Shown here piece after piece: positions 29,891 to 38,268 of a DNA stretch of 64,000 nt. Within the stretch, counting starts at the first letter, position 1, and every line of letters begins with the position of its first letter. The translations under genes were made by a program, and so were the position numbers. The stretch lies in the IMG/VR virus record IMGVR_UViG_3300046028_001986, positions 1-64,000 of that record; one strand, given 5' to 3'. The notes beneath the pieces were generated by a model. That model was given only the letters and a program-made list of their open reading frames with translations, was not told the DNA's origin and made no database searches. This stretch comes from a virus.

Positions 29891-32260
29891 TTATTTCTTA
29901 TTCTTGTTATCTAACATGCCGCGTTTGTTAGCAGTTGCCCAAGCAATGTTCTTAGCGACTTTCTTTGACTTGCCTGCCTTTTCTTCACTCTTTTCAATAT
30001 GACTAACCATACGATCTACTTTGGCACCTTCACTAACTTTTTTCTTAGCAGCATCCCATGCAGCATCAGTCTTTACATTGTATTCTTTACCACCGGCGCC
30101 AATATCAGCAATTTCGTCCTTGTCGAAATTTGGATATCTGGACCAGCGGGTGGAAGGTGTGTATCCTTTACGGCATAATTTCATCTCTGCGTTAGCTTGT
30201 TTGTCTGACATATAGGGACTTGGAGAGCTGCCTTCCGCCACATCTTTCTCTGGTTCTGTTGGTTTGGGTTTCTTTCTGGGACTATCTAACCAAGGATACT
30301 TGGAGCCTTCCGCTACATCTTGTGTTGCATACTTGGCGTACACCTTGCTATTTTCACCATAGCCATGTCTCCTAGCCATTTGTTGTAATTGCGCTTGGGT
30401 CTTGCCTTTGAAGTATTCTTTCTTTTCAGCATCGGTCATCAGGCGAATTTTTTCTTTGACACGAATTACTGATGCTGGCATAGCACCTTCTGCTATATTT
30501 TTATCTTGTAACCGTTTTTCTGCACGATTCAATCCAACACTTCTCATTGAAAATTTATGACCTGCTTTATTTGCAGATTTTGGGTCATTGTCTCTTATAC
30601 CTTTACCAATAGTGGTAAATTGTTTATCTTGATCTTTCTCCGCTTTGTCATAGTAAGAAGTAACAGTGTCTCTATTCAATTCATCTAACTGGCCTTCTGA
30701 CACACCTTGCTCCGGAGGTATAAAGTCTTCCAAATCCATACTAGAAAATCCTATAAAATCGTTTTGACTTCCGTGTGCCGCATTTTGTTTAATTTCTTGT
30801 ACATACCGATCGGCACCTTCTGACAGATCACCGGCATCAAGTCCATCAATTGGATACATTACATATTGTTTATCTCCACGATGAAACGACACTGCATAGG
30901 AGTTACTGTCGGCCACGGCATAAATTTCAATAATGTATTTTCCGTCGTCGCTTTCAAAGTCTTCCTGAAAGAAAAATCTATCTCCCTGACCGTCTTTACG
31001 CTCAGGTGGTGCTAACTCGTTCAATCCTTTCGAGCCTTTCGCCACACCTTGCTCATTAAATCTTGTATCATGTTTCATTGCAAGTGCATCATTTGTCCGC
31101 GGATCGTCAATGAACTTTAATTCGTAATCAGGATGCTTCATTATCTGTTGATTGATATCATATGCTTTAGTGTGATGCTGCTGAGCCTTTTCTTTGTTAC
31201 CTCTCTTTAGATATGTTCTTGACAAGTAAGTGTGATGTTGATATTTTGATTTCAAATCATCTAATGATTCATTAAAGCCTTCCGCCACACCTTGCTCTGT
31301 ATGACTTAAAATATTATTTTTAGGAACACGATATTTTGCCACAGTCTTTTCGGTGTTTCTTGGGCTTGGATCAACTGATTTAACAATAAGATGCCCGTCT
31401 TTCCAACCAACTATGGTGCCTTCAATTTCAGGATAATGATTGCTGTGATACCAAGTAATCTTATCACCGGGATCGTAACCTTCCGCCACATCTTTCTCTG
31501 GTTCTGGTTTCTTTCTGGGACTATCTAACCAAGGATACTTGGAGCCTTCTGACACACCTTTCTCTGGTTCTGTTGGTTTGGGGTTGGGGTTCTTTCTGGG
31601 ATTATCTAACCAAGGATACTTGGAGCCTTCCTCCACATCTTTTGGTGTTACTCTATCGATACCTTTTTCTCTCCGTGAAATCATGCGTTGAGCAATGTCT
31701 TTATATTCACCTTTTTTAGCATCTGGGGTAAGTCCTTTAACTTGTGCTTTTGCTTTTTCTAAATAACTTGCTTTAGTAGCATCACTAACCTCCGCGACAC
31801 CTTGCATCTCTTGGCTGCTGATTAGATAATCCATAACACTAACCATCATGCTTTTTGCTGCGCCAATCTTCTCTGATACCCACTCTGGGAATTCAGATTG
31901 AACAGATAATCTCTCGTCTAAATCACTGGCAGCACGGGCGATAGTGTGTAAACTGTTCTTTAATGTGTGGCCTTCATGTTCACCTTGATCTAAATCATGT
32001 TTAACAAATCCGGTTCTTTTTAATCTGCCTTGTCCAGGAACAACAATTAAGTCTTGTTCTGAAAGATCATCTTCAGTGACTTTGCTTTCTACAATGCTAT
32101 TAGCGTAAGGACCTTTCTTTTTAGATTTGCCCTTTATTAATTGTTGTACTGGTTTTAGTCCACGAACATTAGTATTTTCGCGGGTTTGAGTCATCATAGG
32201 CTGTGCTACGGTGGCAACCGATCCTGCTGTTGTATTTTCTACTATTTGATTAAATCTCAT
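29891..32260 (-). CDS. Capsid-targeted polyprotein with about eleven QGVAEG-type junctions
   Basis: 789 residues built of short unrelated segments joined by a repeated motif. Tag 'MRFNQIVE|N'. Junctions in order: MQGVAE|V, DVEE|G, GVSE|G, DVAE|G, GVAE|G, GVAK|G (Glu lost), GVSE|G, NIAE|G, DVAE|G, DVAE|G and KVSE|G. After three of them the same sequence SKYPWLDxPRKKP follows. Segments include a beta domain (KITWYHSNHYPEIEGTIVGW), a helical one (YLSRTYLKRGNKEKAQQHH), one with 'RFFFQEDFESDDGKYIIEIYA', and a basic C-terminus (VDRMVSHIEKSEEKAGKSKK ... ATANKRG). Each junction fits a T4-type prohead protease rule ([LIV]-x-E|G/A). The product may be a set of small head-packaged proteins. Confidence 0.75.
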   Translation of the reverse strand: MRFNQIVENTTAGSVATVAQPMMTQTRENTNVRGLKPVQQLIKGKSKKKGPYANSIVESKVTEDDLSEQDLIVVPGQGRLKRTGFVKHDLDQGEHEGHTLKNSLHTIARAASDLDERLSVQSEFPEWVSEKIGAAKSMMVSVMDYLISSQEMQGVAEVSDATKASYLEKAKAQVKGLTPDAKKGEYKDIAQRMISRREKGIDRVTPKDVEEGSKYPWLDNPRKNPNPKPTEPEKGVSEGSKYPWLDSPRKKPEPEKDVAEGYDPGDKITWYHSNHYPEIEGTIVGWKDGHLIVKSVDPSPRNTEKTVAKYRVPKNNILSHTEQGVAEGFNESLDDLKSKYQHHTYLSRTYLKRGNKEKAQQHHTKAYDINQQIMKHPDYELKFIDDPRTNDALAMKHDTRFNEQGVAKGSKGLNELAPPERKDGQGDRFFFQEDFESDDGKYIIEIYAVADSNSYAVSFHRGDKQYVMYPIDGLDAGDLSEGADRYVQEIKQNAAHGSQNDFIGFSSMDLEDFIPPEQGVSEGQLDELNRDTVTSYYDKAEKDQDKQFTTIGKGIRDNDPKSANKAGHKFSMRSVGLNRAEKRLQDKNIAEGAMPASVIRVKEKIRLMTDAEKKEYFKGKTQAQLQQMARRHGYGENSKVYAKYATQDVAEGSKYPWLDSPRKKPKPTEPEKDVAEGSSPSPYMSDKQANAEMKLCRKGYTPSTRWSRYPNFDKDEIADIGAGGKEYNVKTDAAWDAAKKKVSEGAKVDRMVSHIEKSEEKAGKSKKVAKNIAWATANKRGMLDNKNKK
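30271..30310 (-). repeat. 40-bp repeat, copy 1 (SKYPWLD unit)
   Basis: Encodes EGSKYPWLDSPRKK in the polyprotein. The other copies are at 31510-31549 (identical) and 31591-31630 (one mismatch). Flanking sequence, including the following Lys/Pro/Glu stretch, is also similar. Confidence 0.85.
31510..31549 (-). repeat. 40-bp repeat, copy 2 (SKYPWLD unit)
   Basis: Identical in DNA to copy 1 at 30271-30310, about 1.2 kb away, which implies recent duplication or conversion. Confidence 0.85.
31591..31630 (-). repeat. 40-bp repeat, copy 3 (SKYPWLD unit)
   Basis: One mismatch to copies 1 and 2 (ATTATC for ACTATC, giving Asn in place of Ser after the Asp). Adjacent to copy 2, forming a partial tandem of about 81 bp. 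Confidence 0.8.
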
Positions 32261-32283
32261 GCTGGTTTCCCAAAGTTATAGAG

Positions 32284-32291
32284 TATTTATC
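32284..32291 (-). promoter_or_regulatory. Late-type box GATAAATA before the polyprotein gene
   Basis: GATAAATACTCTATAA on the minus strand, with a 23-nt leader that contains GGGA before the ATG at 32260. The 16-nt sequence is identical to that upstream of the small gene at 38795. Confidence 0.6.
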
Positions 32292-32312
32292 AAAATACCA
32301 TAATATGGAAAC

Positions 32313-33638
32313 TTAAGAGATTTTTCCGTTTGTAGGGGCAGTTTTTGGTACACCGCTTCTTTTTATTTTACCTAACCCTAGTCTCGTAGAGTTGTCCTGA
32401 ATGCTATACGGATTCACATCCACGGTTAGTGCGGTCTTAAATCGTGGATCATTTTTTTCTGACTCGGAAGGAATGTAACCACTTGCTTCACTTATTCCAC
32501 CACGATATTGATTGTCTTTACGCCCACCGTATGGATTTATTGCTGAAGTCTTTTCACTGGCAAATTGCATAGTGTAATTTTCACCGACATTATATGTAGG
32601 ATCAACTTTCTGTCTAGGCATACCTTTAGGTTGTTTTGGATCAACTGGATCAATATCTGTTGTTGTTAATCCAGTCTTTTTTAGTGCATCAATATACTTA
32701 TGTTCTTCATCTTCACTTCCAAACGCCAGTATGGTACTAGGTGGTCCTTTACCAAAATCATGCTTTCCTAATCCTTTAAGATTGCTAATATGTTGACCTA
32801 ACTTATACCAATCATATACATCACTAACATCTACTTTAACAGTACCTGCGGGCATCGTTGGTTTAAACTCTGGTCCAGGAGGAGGACCATTTGGATCATA
32901 ATCTTCGTCTGTGACATTACGATACATAGTTTCAAACGATAACTTCTCACTATGTAACTTGTTTCTTAAATCATACAACTTTGTAATATATCCCTGGCTA
33001 CGCAACATCTTAAATGCTAAATTCTCAGGTGAAAATTCACCCCCTTTATCTAACCCTGCTTGTCTATATCTTTTGATTGTATCTAATATATGTTTTACTC
33101 TGCTGTACTTTCTTGATTTGAGGGCAATCTCCATTACAGCTAATAACTTTTCATACTTACTTTTAGTGGCAGTTTGGTCAAAATCACTTCTACGCTTAGT
33201 GGGTATTCTTATCCACTGGTCATTAATTATACTATATTCACCTAAACTTACTACAGGTTCTCTACTGTCTTGTACATACAATTCTACTGGAATTTTATGA
33301 ATTGTTATATCATGGGAATCATTGTAAATTGTTTTCTTTGCATTGAATAACTCTTTATATACTTCATCTATAGGCAAATTGCCCATGTCTACTAATATAT
33401 GCAAATCTAAATCACTGTGCTTTGTGTAACTAAATGCAGCATTACTGCCTGATATGGTGATGTCTTTTACATCTAAATCATGTACCCCTAATTCCGATAA
33501 AAAGTCTTGTGCTATCTTTATAAGTTGTTCTCTAACTTCTGACCGTAGTTTAGTACCGTTCCATAACTTTGGATTAAGTTTGTCGTGGAATGTAACTGCA
33601 TCACTTAGTTTAAAACTGTTTAATTCTTTTAGGTTCAT
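32313..33638 (-). CDS. Nucleotidyltransferase-fold protein with C-terminal ISEA cleavage motif
   Basis: 441 residues. The N-terminal ~200 residues form a Pol-beta-type nucleotidyltransferase: 'ITISGSNAAFSYTKHSDLDLHILVD' has the G-S and D-x-D metal motif, 'KIPVELYVQDS' supplies the third acidic strand. A middle module starts 'YDPNGPPPGPEFKP' and contains 'VSDVYDWYKLGQHISNLKGLG'. The C-terminal 60 residues follow 'RGGISE|ASGYIPSESEKND', an ideal I-x-E|A prohead-protease site. The N-terminus (MNLKELNSFKLSD) is tag-like but lacks the Glu cut. Substrate unknown; may modify nucleotides or tRNA. GATAAATA lies 4 nt before the ATG. Confidence 0.75.
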   Translation of the reverse strand: MNLKELNSFKLSDAVTFHDKLNPKLWNGTKLRSEVREQLIKIAQDFLSELGVHDLDVKDITISGSNAAFSYTKHSDLDLHILVDMGNLPIDEVYKELFNAKKTIYNDSHDITIHKIPVELYVQDSREPVVSLGEYSIINDQWIRIPTKRRSDFDQTATKSKYEKLLAVMEIALKSRKYSRVKHILDTIKRYRQAGLDKGGEFSPENLAFKMLRSQGYITKLYDLRNKLHSEKLSFETMYRNVTDEDYDPNGPPPGPEFKPTMPAGTVKVDVSDVYDWYKLGQHISNLKGLGKHDFGKGPPSTILAFGSEDEEHKYIDALKKTGLTTTDIDPVDPKQPKGMPRQKVDPTYNVGENYTMQFASEKTSAINPYGGRKDNQYRGGISEASGYIPSESEKNDPRFKTALTVDVNPYSIQDNSTRLGLGKIKRSGVPKTAPTNGKIS

Positions 33639-33642
33639 TAGT

Positions 33643-33650
33643 TATTTATC
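33643..33650 (-). promoter_or_regulatory. Late-type box GATAAATA
   Basis: Minus strand, 4 nt before the ATG at 33638, directly after the T-run of the terminator at 33651-33672. The geometry predicts a leaderless message. Confidence 0.6.
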
Positions 33651-33672
33651 AAAAAAAAGCCCCTTTCGGGGC
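33651..33672 (-). terminator. Rho-independent terminator after the A/E-rich glycosyltransferase gene
   Basis: Minus strand GCCCC-GAAA-GGGGC followed by eight T. A perfect 5-bp GC stem with a stable GAAA tetraloop, 4 nt beyond the stop codon at 33677. Confidence 0.9.
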
Positions 33673-33676
33673 CTTC

Positions 33677-34606
33677 TTATGCTGCTTTAATTGATTTGAC
33701 TTCGTTGCCGTCTTTGTCAACTAGTTTCAATCCCAGACTTTGTTGTCTTTCCATGAACATTGGTCCAACTGTGTTAATTAGATGTTCTTGATTTTCCTGA
33801 CAGAACACATAACTACCTGAATGACGCAATAGAACACGCTTATCCACCCAAATCTTACCACCGATATCCCGCCAGTTTTCACAGAAAGTCCAATCTTCGC
33901 TATAGTAACGATTCTGACGCACCGCAGTGTCAAAATATGTTTTCAAGTGTTGATCATACTTTGGATCTAATCCAATGTCATTCTTGTATTGCTTGACTGC
34001 TGGATGAGATTTCAATTTCTCAAATACATGTTTCTTCATTAGTAAGAAGCCAGTGCCTGCTTTAGATACTTCTTGTAATCCGTCTGTTCCTTCTTCAGCA
34101 CCGTCAAATCCGTTAACTACCCACTTGATAGGCATAGTCTTCATGGGATACAATCCACCGATAACATCTACATCCCGATTTAACAATACCAACAAATGCC
34201 ATGGTTCCCAACCAATGTCAGCATCAACAAAGAATAAGTGTGTTGCGTCAGGCATGTCTAAGAACTTAGCAGTTAGTGTATTACGGGCACGACTGATTAG
34301 TGATTCGTTGACCATTGTTTCCAATGTCCAGTCAATGTTTAATTGACGGGCGGTGTTAGCCCACTTGATGAAACTCATAAATGTTGATTCAGTCAACATA
34401 CCTCCATAGCAAGGCATAGAAATATGCACTTTGGTTGTACGCAGAAAGTCTACATTAACTTGTACTTGTCCTGCAGCGGGTGCTTCAGCAGGAGCATCTG
34501 CTGCTTTTTCTGCTTGTTCCTCTGCTGCTTGTGCAGCAATTTCTTGTACCATTTCTACTGGTACTGATTTTTCTTCTGCTGCTTCTTTGGGTTTTCTTGT
34601 TGCCAT
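33677..34606 (-). CDS. Glycosyltransferase, GT-A fold
   Basis: 309 residues. The first ~50 are an Ala/Glu-rich, low-complexity helix (EMVQEIAAQAAEEQAEKAAD). The catalytic domain has 'TTKVHISMPCYGGMLTESTF', 'VNESLISRARNTLTAKFLDM', and 'HLFFVDADIGWEPWHLLVLL' with a D-x-D metal site, then 'VDVIGGLYPMKTMPIKWVV' and 'GTGFLLMKKHVFEKL'. This is a common phage GT-A of unknown acceptor; many decorate capsid or tail proteins. AGAGGACC precedes the ATG. A terminator ends the gene. Confidence 0.8.
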   Translation of the reverse strand: MATRKPKEAAEEKSVPVEMVQEIAAQAAEEQAEKAADAPAEAPAAGQVQVNVDFLRTTKVHISMPCYGGMLTESTFMSFIKWANTARQLNIDWTLETMVNESLISRARNTLTAKFLDMPDATHLFFVDADIGWEPWHLLVLLNRDVDVIGGLYPMKTMPIKWVVNGFDGAEEGTDGLQEVSKAGTGFLLMKKHVFEKLKSHPAVKQYKNDIGLDPKYDQHLKTYFDTAVRQNRYYSEDWTFCENWRDIGGKIWVDKRVLLRHSGSYVFCQENQEHLINTVGPMFMERQQSLGLKLVDKDGNEVKSIKAA

Positions 34607-34662
34607 AAGGTCCTCTTAAATGATGTAATTATTTACATCAGGCAGAGGGGTACGAAATATTT

Positions 34663-37600
34663 TTATTTTTCGTCTAGATAATCAAATTTAGGAGCTTGCG
34701 GACGACCATAATCTTGTTCACGTTTTTTCATCCGTTCTTGATCTCTTGCTGCTCTTAGTTTGGCAATAGGTGCACCTTTGATTAAGGCGTTTGCCATATG
34801 AGCCATCACCTCTTCTTCTTCTATAGGTTCAATGGTAGCACCCATCTCATCTAGATGTTGTTTTGCTTCTAACAATTGATTGTATATTTTAACTTTCTGA
34901 ATAGGAGTAGCATACTCAAGCATTGGCTTAATCTTTTTAATATACTCTTTAATAGCTTGCGGTTGATTGTTTGAATATTTTGCAGTAGTATCCATTAAAT
35001 GCTTTATCCACGCTACTCCTAGCTTTTGTGAATCAAATGCCTGCATCCAAACGTTTAATTTGTCTTGTTCACTTGCATTAGGATTTTTTAAGATATCACG
35101 CAATTGAGTAAAACTTATTCCAGTTCCACCTTTTTCAGGATCACGCTCTGTACCAATTGTTTGAAATTCAACTTGATTTTGTGTCCCACCATACTTGGCT
35201 AATGCAACTGGATCTTTCATGCGCTTTTCTAAACTATTTAACCACGACTCTGTACTGTCTTTTCTATCCGCACCTACTACAACTATAATTTTATTGTATT
35301 TACTATTAGCCGGAAGAACAAGTTCTTTTTCAATCTTCTTCATTGCAGTTCCGCCTGCATCCCAAACTTGAATGTTGTTTGCATATTGTGGATACAACTT
35401 CTGCAATGTTTTAACTTTGTCTGCTGGTGGAATAGGATCATCTGGACCAACAACTGGACTTACATATATGAATGGTACTCCACCCACTTGTTTTGCTATA
35501 GCAATTGTTTCATCAATTAACTGTTCATGTCCTTTATGACCCACAAATGAACCATAAGTGATTACTGCGGTGGTTGTGCGATTTCCACCTTCAGTTGGCT
35601 TCTTGTTCATGGCTTGTTTGTCAGCCATCTTTTGCTGCATGTCAGGACTTGTTACTTTAGCAAGAGTACCGCTTGGCATATTAATAACAAGACCTTCAAT
35701 CATATCACCAAGTTGATCTTTCCCTGGTATAGGACTGTTAATAATCACCTTGCTTAATGCTTGTCTTGCAGCAGATAATATTGCTTTTGCTTTTTGTTTG
35801 TCAGGTGAATCCCCTCTCTGAGACACCGCATTCAATAATGCTGCTGAGTTCTTTACGATAGGATTAACAATTTTACTAACATCAATGCCTTTATGGCTCA
35901 ATGTATTATTAATCATTTTGATATCAGGGGTGCTATCTTTAATTAATGCTTCTTTAATCTCATCAGCATCAGGACTTTGTTCACCCGTACTGTATTGCTT
36001 AACAGTAATTGGAACAAGAGTCATTACCTTACCTAATTTCTTAGGATCATATGGGATGTTAACAAACTTAAAACCACCACTATCTTGTTGTGCCATTGGA
36101 TTGAATAACATTTCAGCATTGACAATTGTATCAGGTGGAATATCTTTCATAAATTTAGCATTAACAATTATACTTAATACTTTATCATAATTTTGTGTTC
36201 TTGTCAGTTGCTCATCAGATTGACCTTGACTTCTTCCATACTTCTCAAAATCACCAATGTTGGCTTTAGTCATGGGAGTTTCAACTCTACTAGTCATAAA
36301 GAATGGTTCACCATTTTGTGTTCTGCCAAATCTTATGCCAGCACCATCTACTTTCAAGTTAATAGGAACATTTGCAAAATTGCCACCATCTTGTGCTATC
36401 TCTTTACAAAAATTGATAAAATCTGCATCCTTCATCTCAGTAGATGAACCAGGATTGTATATATGTTGAATACCCTTACGCTTATAGCTAGGAACTGCTT
36501 CGGCTAATGTATTCTTTGCCATTGATTTTACAACATCGGCATCAGCTCCTGCTTTTTCTTCAGCACCAGCTGATGTATATTTGAATGATTTACGGTATGC
36601 AGCAAGTAGTTGGTCTAATTCAGCGGACTTAGATAGTTTTAATGTGTCTAGTAAGGTGTTGATCGCTACCATTTTCTCTGCAATATCTTTATCAGGGTTA
36701 TTTTTGTACATACCCTGTGCACCTGGCCCTATTGTCTTTTGCAAGAACCCCTGCATTACTTGTTCTTTTTCTTCAGGACTCATCAAAGAATTCATTACTT
36801 GTAATAAGCCAGTGAATGACCAGAATTGTTTTTGCAATGCTTTTGCTTGTTTAGGATTTAATCGTTGGTCTAAAATCGTTGAAAAGATTTGTCCAATGTC
36901 TTGATTATATCCTGATGTAGGTGCTTCCCGCATTACAGGTAAACCTTTACTAACTAACGGTTTTCCATTATCATCTAATACCGGTTCATACTTTGCTCGT
37001 AGTCCGCCACCTTCTTTGCTAGATACTGCAAAAGAATACATGTTATCTGTGGTAGGAACATCTTGTTCTTGTCTTAATTTACCTCTACCAACCAATTTTC
37101 GTAATATGAAGTCTTTGCGAGTTAGTGCTGTAAATGCTTGTATCAACCATTTATGGAATACACCTTTAACTCCTGCTTGCAAATCCTCCCATGCGCTACT
37201 ATGACTAAATCTAGCCCAATCAGTTGGATTGTCTTTTTCAAATTCTACAAATTCAAAATCAATCTGTACTTTAACAGGTGGGTCTTGCAATTCAAACAAT
37301 CCAGAGAATTGTTCATTGCCTCTTTGAAATCCTAAAAATGTCGCAGCACCTATTTGTTTGTTAGTGTATGCTGTCAAGAATTGTTGTAAGTTAGGTTCTT
37401 TTGTTTTGTCAACCATGGTGTCAATATCACCAACAGTTGGTTTCTTTTCTGTAAATACCTCATCAGAGATACCCTTAACATTAAAGAAATGCAATGAACT
37501 TCCACTTAAGAACTTACCACTTGTTAAGAGTTCATTACTCCATAATCCTTGCTTATACATTTTAAAATAAGCAGAATTAATTGCGTAAAGTAGTTCATTT

Positions 37601-37728
37601 AATTTAGGAACCATGTAACTACGCTTAGTTACCTTTAAATCTAAATGCTGTGCTTCTTTTCCGTTAATAGATAGATTGCCACCTTCGTCTAGGTGTGTAC
37701 GACCTTCAAGTAGGGCACTGATTTTCAT
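34663..37728 (-). CDS. Capsid-targeted NTase - ATP-grasp-type ligase - NMNAT fusion protein
   Basis: 1021 residues. Tag 'MKISALLE|GRTHL'. Domain 1 (about 30-240) is a nucleotidyltransferase: 'SGSSLHFF' (75-80), 'VGDIDTMVD' (D101, D103), 'VQIDFEFVEF' (third acid). A helical linker follows to a perfect site 'TLAE|AVPS' (410/411). Domain 2 (about 412-700) has the layout of a nucleic-acid ligase core: 'LKVDGAGIRFG' (K459, KxDG), 'IVNAEML', 'IEGLVINMPSG', 'AKVTSP'. Domain 3 (about 718-880) is a NadM/NMNAT-type HxGH domain: 'YGSFVGHKGHEQ', 'VVVGADRKDS', 'ISFTQLRD'. A C-terminal helical tail has 'LLE|AKQHL'. Ligation plus NAD synthesis on one packaged protein is a striking combination; all activity is inferred. 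Confidence 0.75.
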   Translation of the reverse strand: MKISALLEGRTHLDEGGNLSINGKEAQHLDLKVTKRSYMVPKLNELLYAINSAYFKMYKQGLWSNELLTSGKFLSGSSLHFFNVKGISDEVFTEKKPTVGDIDTMVDKTKEPNLQQFLTAYTNKQIGAATFLGFQRGNEQFSGLFELQDPPVKVQIDFEFVEFEKDNPTDWARFSHSSAWEDLQAGVKGVFHKWLIQAFTALTRKDFILRKLVGRGKLRQEQDVPTTDNMYSFAVSSKEGGGLRAKYEPVLDDNGKPLVSKGLPVMREAPTSGYNQDIGQIFSTILDQRLNPKQAKALQKQFWSFTGLLQVMNSLMSPEEKEQVMQGFLQKTIGPGAQGMYKNNPDKDIAEKMVAINTLLDTLKLSKSAELDQLLAAYRKSFKYTSAGAEEKAGADADVVKSMAKNTLAEAVPSYKRKGIQHIYNPGSSTEMKDADFINFCKEIAQDGGNFANVPINLKVDGAGIRFGRTQNGEPFFMTSRVETPMTKANIGDFEKYGRSQGQSDEQLTRTQNYDKVLSIIVNAKFMKDIPPDTIVNAEMLFNPMAQQDSGGFKFVNIPYDPKKLGKVMTLVPITVKQYSTGEQSPDADEIKEALIKDSTPDIKMINNTLSHKGIDVSKIVNPIVKNSAALLNAVSQRGDSPDKQKAKAILSAARQALSKVIINSPIPGKDQLGDMIEGLVINMPSGTLAKVTSPDMQQKMADKQAMNKKPTEGGNRTTTAVITYGSFVGHKGHEQLIDETIAIAKQVGGVPFIYVSPVVGPDDPIPPADKVKTLQKLYPQYANNIQVWDAGGTAMKKIEKELVLPANSKYNKIIVVVGADRKDSTESWLNSLEKRMKDPVALAKYGGTQNQVEFQTIGTERDPEKGGTGISFTQLRDILKNPNASEQDKLNVWMQAFDSQKLGVAWIKHLMDTTAKYSNNQPQAIKEYIKKIKPMLEYATPIQKVKIYNQLLEAKQHLDEMGATIEPIEEEEVMAHMANALIKGAPIAKLRAARDQERMKKREQDYGRPQAPKFDYLDEK

Positions 37729-38258
37729 TATTTACCCGGTGGGTTATATGTTTGTTCGTATTCTACTTTAGCAATACGATAGTAGTTATCACCGTCTTTG
37801 ACTAGGTAATCCCCTGGCTTTAATACCATTTGCTCACCCCATGACGCAGTAAATGTGATTGGTTGTTGACCAGTATACAATGCTACCATTCTAGGACCCT
37901 GTTCGGGCACAACAACTTCACCTAGTTTACCTTGATATAATTTAGGAAATTTTGCTGACTTAACAACATAATTTTCTCTGCTTGGGCCAGACATAATTAT
38001 ATCATTTGGTTCAGCAACATTTTGTGTTTCTTTACCATCACTAGTAATAGTAACAACTGGCATTTGTTGTGTTGCTACAGTATATGTCATTGCTGGCATC
38101 TTACCTGGCATACCACCATCTACATATTTGTATTGTTTTGGTTGCTTATGTGTAGGTAAGAATTCCATACCTGCTGCTATTTGTTGTATGTCAGCAGGGC
38201 CACCTTCTTGTGCCTCATTTATCATATCAATATATTTTCTAAAAAGTGCTGTACTCAT
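37728..38258 (-). CDS. Conserved virion-associated protein with capsid-targeting-like N-terminus
   Basis: 176 residues. 'MSTALFRKYIDMINE|AQEGG' is a longer version of the tag with an I-x-E|A site. The rest is a beta-rich module: 'NYVVKSAKFPKLYQGKLGEVV', 'GPRMVALYTGQQPITFTASWG', 'VLKPGDYLVKDGDNYYRIAKVEYE'. From memory the last block recurs in environmental phages as a small stand-alone protein. Its stop overlaps the ATG of the 1021-residue fusion by one base. Function unknown. Confidence 0.65.
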   Translation of the reverse strand: MSTALFRKYIDMINEAQEGGPADIQQIAAGMEFLPTHKQPKQYKYVDGGMPGKMPAMTYTVATQQMPVVTITSDGKETQNVAEPNDIIMSGPSRENYVVKSAKFPKLYQGKLGEVVVPEQGPRMVALYTGQQPITFTASWGEQMVLKPGDYLVKDGDNYYRIAKVEYEQTYNPPGK

Positions 38259-38268
38259 TTTATTTCCT

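Noticed and set aside
34621-34638. GATGTAA-TTAT-TTACATC hairpin as a terminator
   Set aside because: AT-rich 7-bp stem with no T-run at the right place; more likely chance or a weak promoter-like element.
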